This document shows, piece after piece, positions 43,290 to 51,626 of a stretch of 64,000 nucleotides of DNA. Where the stretch lies: the NCBI GenBank assembly GCA_014653815.1, contig JACWDZ010000002.1, positions 33,501-97,500 of the forward strand, written 5' to 3'. This stretch comes from Pelagibacterales bacterium SAG-MED29. Lineage in GTDB: Bacteria > Pseudomonadota > Alphaproteobacteria > Pelagibacterales > Pelagibacteraceae. Numbering within the stretch: the stretch's first letter is position 1; every line of letters begins with the position of its first letter. Position numbers and translations under genes: made by a program. A model generated the notes under the pieces. That model saw only the letters and a list, made by a program, of their open reading frames with translations. It did not search any database and had not been told where the DNA came from.

Positions 43290-43415
43290 ATGAAATCTTT
43301 TGGTAGAAAAGATTCTCTATTAAAAATTCGTGAGATTTCATTAAAAAAGAATTTAAAAAAAAGAAAGAAATTCAAAAGTAAAATTAAAAAACAAAATGAG
43401 CGTTCTATCAGATAA
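43290..43415 (+). CDS. Very basic 41-aa microprotein overlapping the dcd start (not in ORF track)
   Basis: ATG 43290: [41 protein letters not shown]; begins 7 nt after the previous stop. Confidence 0.45.
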   Translation: MKSFGRKDSLLKIREISLKKNLKKRKKFKSKIKKQNERSIR

Positions 43416-43947
43416 GTGGATTAAAAAAGCAGCTCAAAAAGGAATGATAAAGCCTTTTGTTAATAAACAAGTAAGAAAAGGAAAAATTTCTTTTGGACTT
43501 TCATCTTATGGTTATGACGCAAGAGTTTCCAATGAATTTAAGATATTTACAAATGTAAATTCTGGTATTGTAGATCCTAAAGTTTTCAAGAAGGAAAGCT
43601 TTGTAACAAAAATTGGAAAAGAATGCATAATACCTCCCAATTCTTTTGCTTTAGCACGAACAGTGGAATATTTTAAAATTCCAGAGAATGTACTGGTGAT
43701 ATGTCTAGGAAAATCTACATATGCAAGATGTGGAATTATTGTGAATGTAACACCATTAGAGCCTGGATGGGAAGGACATGTGACATTAGAATTTTCTAAC
43801 ACCACTCCCTTACCAGCAAAAATTTATGCTAATGAAGGTGTTTCTCAATTTGTATTTATTAGAGGCAATGAAAAACCTAGTATCACGTATGCTAAAAGAA
43901 AAGGTAAATATATGAAACAAAAGGGCGTTACTCTTCCTAAGATTTAA
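43396..43947 (+). CDS. dcd: dCTP deaminase
   Basis: [68 protein letters not shown]. Confidence 0.97.
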   Translation: MSVLSDKWIKKAAQKGMIKPFVNKQVRKGKISFGLSSYGYDARVSNEFKIFTNVNSGIVDPKVFKKESFVTKIGKECIIPPNSFALARTVEYFKIPENVLVICLGKSTYARCGIIVNVTPLEPGWEGHVTLEFSNTTPLPAKIYANEGVSQFVFIRGNEKPSITYAKRKGKYMKQKGVTLPKI

Positions 43948-43955
43948 CATCTTGA

Positions 43956-45212
43956 ATGCAGAAATTATTGATTAATGGAAAAAAAGAATTATCTGGAAAA
44001 ATTTCAATTTCTGGATCTAAAAATGCTGCTTTACCAATTTTGGTAGCAACTATTTTATCTGATCAAGCAAAACTAACAAATATGCCTTTAGTTAGAGATA
44101 TTTTTACAATGGTAGAGTTATTAAAATTTATAGGATTAAAAACAAATATCTTAAAAAAGAAAAATATAATTGAAATAAAAAATATAAATAAAAATATTAG
44201 GACATTAGCTCCTTATAAATTGGTAAAAACTATGCGAGCTGGAGTATTGGTGTTAGGTCCACTTTTAGCTAAATACAAGAAGGCCAAGATTTCACTTCCT
44301 GGAGGATGTGCAATTGGAACTAGACCAGTTAACTTGCATCTTTTTGCACTCAAAAAACTTGGAGCAAAAATTAAAATAAAAAATGGATACATTGTTGCTG
44401 AAGCAAAAAATGGATTAAAAGGAGCAAATATTACTTTCCCCAGCATATCCGTGGGAGCCACCGAAAATGCATTGCTAGCAGCATTCCATGCTAATGGAAA
44501 AACAGTCCTTAATAATTGTGCAATAGAACCTGAGGTTAAAGATCTCATTAAATTTTTAAACACATTAGGCGGAAGAATTAAAGTTGTTGGACGAAAAATT
44601 TTAATTATCGGATGTAAGAAAATTAAAAATACTATAACCCATGAAGTTATCTTTGATAGAATTGAACTAGGTACTTACATGATAGCTGCAGCCCTGGTGG
44701 GTAAAAAAATTATATTTAACAAAATAGATCCAAAAGTAATTCAAAACGAAATAAATATTTTAAAAAAAATGGGGGTAAAATTAAAAACTCAAAAATCTAC
44801 TATTGAAATTTTTAAAAGCAATAATATAAAAAAAATAAATCTTTCAACAAAGCCATACCCTGGATTTCCAACAGATCTGCAGGCACAATTAATGGTTTTA
44901 ATGACTCGTGCTAAAGGGATGTCAAAAATTAAAGAAAGTATTTTTGAAAATAGATTTATGCATGTTCCAGAGTTAAAGCGAATGGGTGCTAATATAGAGA
45001 TAAAAAACAAAACAGCAATTATTAAAGGCCCTTCAAAGTTGACTGGCGCAGAAGTCATGGCAACAGATTTAAGAGCATCTGTAAGTTTAGTATTAGCTGG
45101 CTTAGTTGCAGATAATAGAACAATTATTAATAGAATATATCACCTTGATAGAGGTTATGAATTTTTAGAAAAAAAATTGAAAAATTGCAAAGCACGTATT
45201 AAAAGAATTTAA
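43956..45212 (+). CDS. murA: UDP-N-acetylglucosamine 1-carboxyvinyltransferase
   Basis: LSGKISISGSKNAALPIL, GGCAIGTRPVNLHLFALKKLGA, DLRASVSLVLAGLVADNRTIINRIYHLDRGYE. Confidence 0.97.
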   Translation: MQKLLINGKKELSGKISISGSKNAALPILVATILSDQAKLTNMPLVRDIFTMVELLKFIGLKTNILKKKNIIEIKNINKNIRTLAPYKLVKTMRAGVLVLGPLLAKYKKAKISLPGGCAIGTRPVNLHLFALKKLGAKIKIKNGYIVAEAKNGLKGANITFPSISVGATENALLAAFHANGKTVLNNCAIEPEVKDLIKFLNTLGGRIKVVGRKILIIGCKKIKNTITHEVIFDRIELGTYMIAAALVGKKIIFNKIDPKVIQNEINILKKMGVKLKTQKSTIEIFKSNNIKKINLSTKPYPGFPTDLQAQLMVLMTRAKGMSKIKESIFENRFMHVPELKRMGANIEIKNKTAIIKGPSKLTGAEVMATDLRASVSLVLAGLVADNRTIINRIYHLDRGYEFLEKKLKNCKARIKRI

Positions 45213-45213
45213 A

Positions 45214-45657
45214 GTGAAAGCTAAAAATTTAAAACTTATAGCTAGAACCGACGAGGATTTAAGAATTATTTCAGCACACCTCCAAGACTCGATTGTAAGC
45301 ACAGAAAATATCGCAAGTTTAAAAAAGAATAAAATTTTTCTAATGCAACTTAATAGGTTTATGTGGGAAGATGTTGAAAAAGGAGTTTTTAGAAAAAATA
45401 AAAGAATTAGAACAATATTGAAATTTGATAATGTTATAGAAGTTAATTCAAAAAATATAAGCCAAAATCATAAAAATAAATTTTTAGATTTTCTTGCTAT
45501 TGAAAGCAATCAAATGCCCGATAATAACTATGAAATGAAATTAATATTTTCTGGAGACTCAGTTATTAGAGTAGTTGCGGAAGTAATTGAAGTTGCTTTA
45601 GATGATCAAGGAGAACCTTGGGATACAAAAAATAAGCCAAAACACAAAGTTATATAA
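45214..45657 (+). CDS. DUF2948 family protein (GTG start)
   Basis: LIARTDEDLRIISAHLQDSIV, FMWEDVEKGVFRKNKRIRTILKFDNV; located after murA as in other alphaproteobacteria. Confidence 0.85.
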   Translation: MKAKNLKLIARTDEDLRIISAHLQDSIVSTENIASLKKNKIFLMQLNRFMWEDVEKGVFRKNKRIRTILKFDNVIEVNSKNISQNHKNKFLDFLAIESNQMPDNNYEMKLIFSGDSVIRVVAEVIEVALDDQGEPWDTKNKPKHKVI

Positions 45658-45761
45658 TGCCAAAATATTTAAATAGAGATAAAAAAACTTTAAAAATAGA
45701 CATTGAAAGATTAGGCTCTTTAGTTATAAATCTAGCACAATATTTAAAAAAGGATTTTTAA
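45657..45761 (+). CDS. 34-aa microprotein coupled between DUF2948 gene and infA (not in ORF track)
   Basis: TAATG overlap with upstream stop; MPKYLNRDKKTLKIDIERLGSLVINLAQYLKKDF*; stop abuts infA TTG start. Confidence 0.5.
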   Translation: MPKYLNRDKKTLKIDIERLGSLVINLAQYLKKDF

Positions 45762-45977
45762 TTGGCAAAACAGGAAACTTTAGAATTTAAAGGAAAGGTA
45801 ACAGAATTATTACCTAATGCTATGTTTAGAGTAAAACTTGAAAACAATCATGAGATTTTAGCTCACACAGCTGGAAAATTAAGAAAGAATAGAATAAGAG
45901 TGCTAGCCGGTGATAATGTAATGGTTGAAATGACACCATATGATTTAACTAAGGGTAGAATAACTTTTAGATTTTAG
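45762..45977 (+). CDS. infA: Translation initiation factor IF-1 (TTG start)
   Basis: [70 protein letters not shown]. Confidence 0.97.
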   Translation: MAKQETLEFKGKVTELLPNAMFRVKLENNHEILAHTAGKLRKNRIRVLAGDNVMVEMTPYDLTKGRITFRF

Positions 45978-46051
45978 GCCTTGTAGCTCAGTAGTAGAGC
46001 AGTACCCTGAAAAGGTATGTGTCGTAAGTGCGATTCTTACCAAGGCCACCA
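45977..46051 (+). tRNA. tRNA-Phe(GAA), CCA encoded
   Basis: GGCCTTG/CAAGGCC acceptor, GTACC-CTGAAAA-GGTAT anticodon arm (GAA), GATTC T-loop, ACCA 3' end. Confidence 0.93.
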
Positions 46052-46066
46052 CCAAGTTATGATTAA

Positions 46067-47752
46067 ATGAGTGAAATTAAATCTGATATTGAAATAGCTA
46101 GAGCAGCAGATATTAGACCAATTGGTGATGTGCTTGCCAAAGCTAATATTCCCGATGATCCTTTTGCCTTTAGTCCTATGGGACGTCATATAGCAAAACT
46201 TAATTTAGAATATATTTCGACATTAAAAGAAAAAAAAAGTAATTTAATTTTAGTTACGGCAATAACTCCGACTTCTGCTGGAGAAGGAAAAACAACCACT
46301 TCAGTTGGTTTGAATGATGGTCTAAATAAAATTGGAAAACATTCAATAGTTTGTTTAAGAGAACCTAGTTTAGGACCTTCATTTGGAATGAAAGGTGGTG
46401 CTGCTGGAGGCGGTTACGCTCAAGTTATACCAATGGAACAGATCAACTTACATTTTACTGGAGATTTTCATGCAATTACCTCAGCACATAATTTACTTTC
46501 AGCCTTAATAGACAATCATATTTATTGGGGGAATAAATTAAACATAGATCCTGAAAATATAGTTTGGAAACGAGTAGTGGATTTAAATGATCGAGCTCTT
46601 AGAAAAATAGAAATTAATCTTGAAAAGTTAAAAGCTAATACGCCTAGAAATGATAGTTTTGATATTACTGTTGCTTCAGAAGTAATGGCAATTTTTTGTT
46701 TATCAAACAGTATACAAGAATTAGAAGAAAAAATTGGCAATATTACTGTTGCATATTCGAAAGATAAAAAACCTATTTACGCAAAAGATTTAAAAGCTCA
46801 AGGCCCAATGACAGTACTGCTTAAAGAAGCTGTTAGGCCTAATGTAGTACAAACCCTTGAAAATAATTTAGCTATTATTCATGGTGGACCATTTGCAAAT
46901 ATTGCTCATGGATGCAATTCAATTCTTGCAACAAAAACTGCTTTAAAATTATCTGAATACGTTATTACAGAGGCTGGTTTTGGTGCAGACCTTGGTGCTG
47001 AAAAATTTTTAAATATTAAATGCCGCAAGGCGGGTATTAAACCAAGTTGTGTAGTTCTTGTAGCAACAATAAGAGCTTTAAAAATGCATGGTGGAGTAGA
47101 GAAAGAAGACTTAAAAAAAGAGAACACTGATGCACTTAAAAAAGGATTGCCTAATCTTGAAAGACATATTGAAAATATAAAAAAATTTGGTTTAGACGTA
47201 GTTGTAGCAATTAATCATTTTATTACTGATACTGACAATGAAATTAAAATTATACAAGATCATTGCTCTAAAATTGGAGTTAAAGTAAGCCTTTGCACCC
47301 ATTGGTCAGATGGTGGAAATGGAGCTAAAGATTTAGCTAATAATGTAATTGATCTATGTAAAAACAGCAACAAAAGTAAATTTAAATATTTGTACACTGA
47401 CGAAACCTCAATTTTGGAAAAAATAGAAAAAATTGCCAAAGAAATTTACAAAGCAAAAGGAATTGAGGTAGATGAAAAAACTAAAGAGCAAATAAAAAAA
47501 ATAGAACAAGCTGGATTTAGAAAATTTCCAATTTGTATTGCAAAAACACAATATAGCTTTTCTACAGATTCAAAATTAAAAGGAGCTCCATCAGATCATA
47601 CTTTAGCTGTGAGAGAAGTAAGATTGTCTAGTGGTGCTGAATTTGTAGTTGCAGTGTGTGGATCTATAATGACTATGCCTGGACTCCCGAAAGTTCCAGC
47701 CGCTGATGATATTAAATTAAATAAAAAAGGTGAGATCGAAGGTTTATTTTAG
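46067..47752 (+). CDS. fhs: Formate--tetrahydrofolate ligase
   Basis: [71 protein letters not shown]. Confidence 0.98.
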   Translation: MSEIKSDIEIARAADIRPIGDVLAKANIPDDPFAFSPMGRHIAKLNLEYISTLKEKKSNLILVTAITPTSAGEGKTTTSVGLNDGLNKIGKHSIVCLREPSLGPSFGMKGGAAGGGYAQVIPMEQINLHFTGDFHAITSAHNLLSALIDNHIYWGNKLNIDPENIVWKRVVDLNDRALRKIEINLEKLKANTPRNDSFDITVASEVMAIFCLSNSIQELEEKIGNITVAYSKDKKPIYAKDLKAQGPMTVLLKEAVRPNVVQTLENNLAIIHGGPFANIAHGCNSILATKTALKLSEYVITEAGFGADLGAEKFLNIKCRKAGIKPSCVVLVATIRALKMHGGVEKEDLKKENTDALKKGLPNLERHIENIKKFGLDVVVAINHFITDTDNEIKIIQDHCSKIGVKVSLCTHWSDGGNGAKDLANNVIDLCKNSNKSKFKYLYTDETSILEKIEKIAKEIYKAKGIEVDEKTKEQIKKIEQAGFRKFPICIAKTQYSFSTDSKLKGAPSDHTLAVREVRLSSGAEFVVAVCGSIMTMPGLPKVPAADDIKLNKKGEIEGLF

Positions 47753-47753
47753 A

Positions 47754-48953
47754 TTACTTTTTCTTATATTTAGCAGCTTCTTCAGATCCTCCGGTTGCAC
47801 TTCCTTTACTATAAGAATGAGCCCCCATTCCAGCAAGTTGGCCATTCTGAACAATTAAATAAGGATCTCGAATTGGTTTTTTATCGAAGAAACATTCTAG
47901 GATTTCTCTGACACCTGCTGCATATCTGTATTGAGCTGATAAAGAAGTTCCAGAAGTATGTGGTGTCATTCCGTGATTAGGCATTGATCTCCAAGCATGA
48001 TCATTTGGTGCTGGCTGAGGAAACCAAACATCACCAGCATAACCGCTTAACTGACCAGACTTAAGGGCTTTAGCAATAGCCTCTCTATTACAAATTTTTC
48101 CTCTAGCGGTATTTACAATATAAGCACCTTTTTTCATTTTGCTTATTAACTTGTCATCAAATAAATTTTCAGTTTCAGGATGAAGAGGACAGTTAATTGT
48201 CACGACATCACAAACTTTTACTAAGGACTCAACCGAGTCATGAAACGTAAGATTCAATTCTTTTTCAATAGAGTCGGGCAATTTGTGTCTATCAAAATAA
48301 TGTAGATGAACGTCAAATGGTTTCATTTTTCTTAGTGCGTCTAAACCAATACGTCCAGCAGCAACTGTTCCAATATGCATACCTTCTACATCGTAAGATC
48401 TTTGAACAGCATCAGCAATATTCCAACCACCTGCTTTTACAATTGCATGCTGGTTATGATAGTCTCTAACCAACGATAAAATCATCATTACTATGTGTTC
48501 TGCTACTGATCTTGAATTACAATAAGTAACTTCAACAACGTCTATTTTGTTATCCATGGCAGCTTGTAAATCAACATGATCAGAACCAATACCTGCTGTA
48601 ATTGCCATTTTTAAATTTTTGGCTGTCTCTATTTTTTCTCTTGTTAAGTAATAAGGCCAAAAAGGTTGAGATATAACGATATCAGCATCCACAAGCTCTT
48701 TGTCGGCCTTACATCCTTTTGCATCTTTATCTGAAGTTACAACTAATGTATGACCGTTTGATTCTAAAAATTTCCTTAAACCTAATTCTCCTGAAACACA
48801 TCCTAATAACTCTCCAGGGTTAAAATCTATTCCTTTGGGAGTTGGAAGCGTCATTCCATCTGGATATTTGTCTAATTTTGGTAGATCGGATAAAGGGTAG
48901 CTTTTAGGCATTCCCCCTTTTGGATCATCGTATAAAATGCATAGTATTTTCAT
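47754..48953 (-). CDS. fdh: NAD-dependent formate dehydrogenase
   Basis: MKILCILYDDPKGGMPKSYPLSDLPKLDKYPDG, AGIGSDHVDLQAA, NSRSVAEHIVMMILSLVRDY, GDVWFPQPAPNDHAWRSMPNHGMTPHTSGTSLSAQYRYAAG. The internal start at 48953 is preferred to 48983. Confidence 0.95.
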   Translation of the reverse strand: MKILCILYDDPKGGMPKSYPLSDLPKLDKYPDGMTLPTPKGIDFNPGELLGCVSGELGLRKFLESNGHTLVVTSDKDAKGCKADKELVDADIVISQPFWPYYLTREKIETAKNLKMAITAGIGSDHVDLQAAMDNKIDVVEVTYCNSRSVAEHIVMMILSLVRDYHNQHAIVKAGGWNIADAVQRSYDVEGMHIGTVAAGRIGLDALRKMKPFDVHLHYFDRHKLPDSIEKELNLTFHDSVESLVKVCDVVTINCPLHPETENLFDDKLISKMKKGAYIVNTARGKICNREAIAKALKSGQLSGYAGDVWFPQPAPNDHAWRSMPNHGMTPHTSGTSLSAQYRYAAGVREILECFFDKKPIRDPYLIVQNGQLAGMGAHSYSKGSATGGSEEAAKYKKK

Positions 48954-48968
48954 TTTTTTTATTCTAGA

Positions 48969-49010
48969 TTTGACTATTAACACGGGACAAAGTCAAACTA
49001 TTCTTAATAG
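48969..49010. promoter_or_regulatory. Interleaved inverted repeats between fdh and the divergent MetF-like/DmdA-like operon
   Basis: TTTGACT (48969-48975) with AGTCAAA (48991-48997), and CTATTAA (48974-48980) with TTAATAG (49004-49010). Confidence 0.35.
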
Positions 49011-49057
49011 TGATTTTTCTGGACTCCTACTAGGTAACATTGGTATATCCCAAAAAT

Positions 49058-49786
49058 ATGAAATTTTCGTTAGAAATAACAATGAAGACAGACCTTACAG
49101 TTTTGCCAAAGGTTAAAGATGTTTACATAACTATGCTGCCTGGAAATAATTTTAAAGATGTTGCTAACAAGGCAAAAGAACTTGTGCAAAATGGGTTTAA
49201 TCCAGTTCCTCATTTTCCTGCACGATCAATTAAAAATTTAAATGAATTAAAAGAGTATACTTCTATGTGTAATGATTTTGGCGTAAAACAAGCTTTAGTA
49301 ATTGGAGGAGGCGCAGAACCAATTGGAGATTACCACTGCTCGTTGCAATTATTAGAGACAGGATTATTTAAGGGGATGAAAATAGGAATTGCTGGACACC
49401 CTGACGGGTCCCCTGATATATCGGATTCAGATTTAGAAAAAGCCATGAAAGATAAAATGCCATTTGCAGATTACATTGTTACACAATGGTTATTAGACCC
49501 CAAACCAATCTCAGAGTTTATTTCTAAACAAATTTTACCAGTTCATGTAGGGATTACAGGGCCTTTAAAAATAAGCAGCTTACTTAAGTTTGCTAGTATT
49601 GTTGGAGCAAAAAATTCTTTAAACTTTCTTAAGTCTAATGCGACAAAAGCTGTAGATTTATTAAAACCTAAAGATCCAAATGAATTAATTGAGAATCTTA
49701 AATCAACCACTGAACATTTTCATATTTATACTTTTGGTGGTTTAAAGGAAACTAACAAATGGTTAGAAAAAAATAATTATGCCTAA
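49058..49786 (+). CDS. Methylenetetrahydrofolate reductase-like protein (short MetF family)
   Basis: MKFSLEITMK start, NGFNPVPHFPARSIKNLNELKEY, ALVIGGGAEPIGDYHCSLQLLETGLF, GIAGHPDGSPDI, TQWLLD. Confidence 0.8.
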   Translation: MKFSLEITMKTDLTVLPKVKDVYITMLPGNNFKDVANKAKELVQNGFNPVPHFPARSIKNLNELKEYTSMCNDFGVKQALVIGGGAEPIGDYHCSLQLLETGLFKGMKIGIAGHPDGSPDISDSDLEKAMKDKMPFADYIVTQWLLDPKPISEFISKQILPVHVGITGPLKISSLLKFASIVGAKNSLNFLKSNATKAVDLLKPKDPNELIENLKSTTEHFHIYTFGGLKETNKWLEKNNYA

Positions 49787-51152
49787 AAAAATTCCGAATT
49801 CTTATAAAGTTGAAAAAGTAAATTATGATAAGGTAAGGCACGAAACATCTGTAGATCAGTCCGATAGGCAAGTACCTTACAATCTTAGACAAAGTGGGCC
49901 AACTAAAGTAGAAATGTTAATTTCTACTCGAGTAAGAAAGTCACCTTACTGGCATTTATCCATGAAAGCAGGGTGTTACAGAGCTACAGTTTATAACCGT
50001 ATTTATCATCCTAGAGGATACGTTAGACCTGAAAAGGGTGGAGCAATGGTCGAATATCAAGCAATCAAGAAACACGTTACTATGTGGAATGTAGCAGTAG
50101 AAAGACAGATTAGAGTCAAAGGTCCAGATGCAGAAAAATTTACAGATTATGTGATTACAAGAGATGCTACAAAAATTTCAACAATGAGAGGTCGTTACGT
50201 TATTCTTTGTAATTACAAAGGTGGTGTCCTTAATGATCCAGTTTTAATGAGAATAGCAGATGATGAATTTTGGTTTAGCCTATCAGATTCTGATATTGGT
50301 TTATATTTACAGGGCGTTAATGCTGACAAAAGATTTAATGTTGAAATTGACGAAATTGATGCTTGTCCAGTACAAATACAAGGACCTAAATCAAAAGGAT
50401 TAATGAATGATTTGATAGGAGATCAAGTAAATTTGGACAATATGCCTTTTTATGGATTAGCCGAGGCAAAAGTAGGCGGAAGAAATTGTGTTATTTCTCA
50501 ATCCGGATTTTCTGGAGAATCTGGTTATGAGATTTATCTTAGAAATGCAACTTTATATGCAGAAGATATGTGGAATGCCGTCCTTAAAGCTGGGAAGAAA
50601 CACAAGCTGATGGTAATAGCACCAGCTCATCATAGAAGAATTCAAGCAGGAATATTATCTTGGGGACAAGATATGGATCATGAGCATAATCCCTTTCAAT
50701 GTAATTTAGGCTATCAAGTGTCTTTATCCGGAAAAGGCGAGTGGAACAAAAAATCTGAATATGTTGGTAAAGAGGCTTTAGAGAAAATGAAACAACAAAT
50801 TCAAAACGGAGAGAAACCCTACAAACTCCAACTTGTTGGTATGGAATTAGGAGGAAAACCTATAGAAGATTATGCAAACGATTTTTACTTAATATCTAAT
50901 GCTAATGGAGGCAAACCAGTTGGTTATATAACTTCACCCTGGTATCATCCTGAAAAAGGAAAAAATATCGCAATGGGTTACGTTCCATTTGAAGGAAATC
51001 TGAATAGCAATGGCTTTCCAATTGGCAATTTTGGAAAAAAATACAAAGTGCATTTGCCAAAAAAATATTCTAGGAAACCTGTTGAAGCTGTAGTTGTTCC
51101 AATTCCTTTTACAGAGTCATATAATGCAAATACTAGAGAATCAAAAAAATAG
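49779..51152 (+). CDS. GcvT/DmdA-like tetrahydrofolate-dependent methyltransferase (demethylase)
   Basis: LISTRVRKSPYWHLSMKAGCYRATVYNRIYHPRGY; KKHVTMWNVAVERQIRVKGPDAEKFTDYVITRD; GGVLNDPVLMRIADDEFWFSLSDSDIGLYLQGV; GYEIYLRNA, a DmdA-type layout with diverged substrate region. Overlaps upstream gene by 8 nt. Confidence 0.85.
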   Translation: MPKKIPNSYKVEKVNYDKVRHETSVDQSDRQVPYNLRQSGPTKVEMLISTRVRKSPYWHLSMKAGCYRATVYNRIYHPRGYVRPEKGGAMVEYQAIKKHVTMWNVAVERQIRVKGPDAEKFTDYVITRDATKISTMRGRYVILCNYKGGVLNDPVLMRIADDEFWFSLSDSDIGLYLQGVNADKRFNVEIDEIDACPVQIQGPKSKGLMNDLIGDQVNLDNMPFYGLAEAKVGGRNCVISQSGFSGESGYEIYLRNATLYAEDMWNAVLKAGKKHKLMVIAPAHHRRIQAGILSWGQDMDHEHNPFQCNLGYQVSLSGKGEWNKKSEYVGKEALEKMKQQIQNGEKPYKLQLVGMELGGKPIEDYANDFYLISNANGGKPVGYITSPWYHPEKGKNIAMGYVPFEGNLNSNGFPIGNFGKKYKVHLPKKYSRKPVEAVVVPIPFTESYNANTRESKK

Positions 51153-51181
51153 TTAACGCTGAAAAAAAATATTATTCGGCA

Positions 51182-51625
51182 ATGAATCAAGAGGACTTTT
51201 ATAAAATATTTAAACCACAGTTAACTCCAAAAAAGATGCTGGAACTTGGAGTGTTCGGTGGAGCATATTTTGCGGATGGCAGCATTAAAGAATTTCCTAA
51301 ATCCTGGTTTACAAAGGCCAAGATAAGTAAAACTTTTGATGTTAATCTTAATCGATTTCAAATTGAATCAGGCTTATCAAGAAAAGAGTGGATTGATAAA
51401 GGTTGGATTTTTAAAGAAGATCCTTTGGGTTGGTTTCAATGGTATTGTAGATTTAAAAATGGAAGACGAATTCGAAAAATTGATCAGATACAAATTAAAA
51501 GATGGAAAGCATTTGGTGACAGACACCGTCCTGCAGTGAAGAAAAATTGTGAAGAAGGAGATTTACAATGCAGAAGAAGACAAAGGCAAGCTTTACTTCA
51601 ATGGGCTTATAATCCTATTTTCTAA
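51182..51625 (+). CDS. Uncharacterised 147-aa Cys/Trp/Arg-rich protein
   Basis: LGVFGGAYFADGSIKEFPKSWFTKAKIS...DPLGWFQWYCRFKNGRRIRKIDQIQIKRWKAF...KKNCEEGDLQCRRRQRQALLQWAYN; 29 nt after the DmdA-like gene. Confidence 0.8.
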   Translation: MNQEDFYKIFKPQLTPKKMLELGVFGGAYFADGSIKEFPKSWFTKAKISKTFDVNLNRFQIESGLSRKEWIDKGWIFKEDPLGWFQWYCRFKNGRRIRKIDQIQIKRWKAFGDRHRPAVKKNCEEGDLQCRRRQRQALLQWAYNPIF

Positions 51626-51626
51626 A

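Noticed and set aside
44213-44563. 116-aa antisense ORF inside murA
   Set aside because: Shadow of a conserved enzyme frame.
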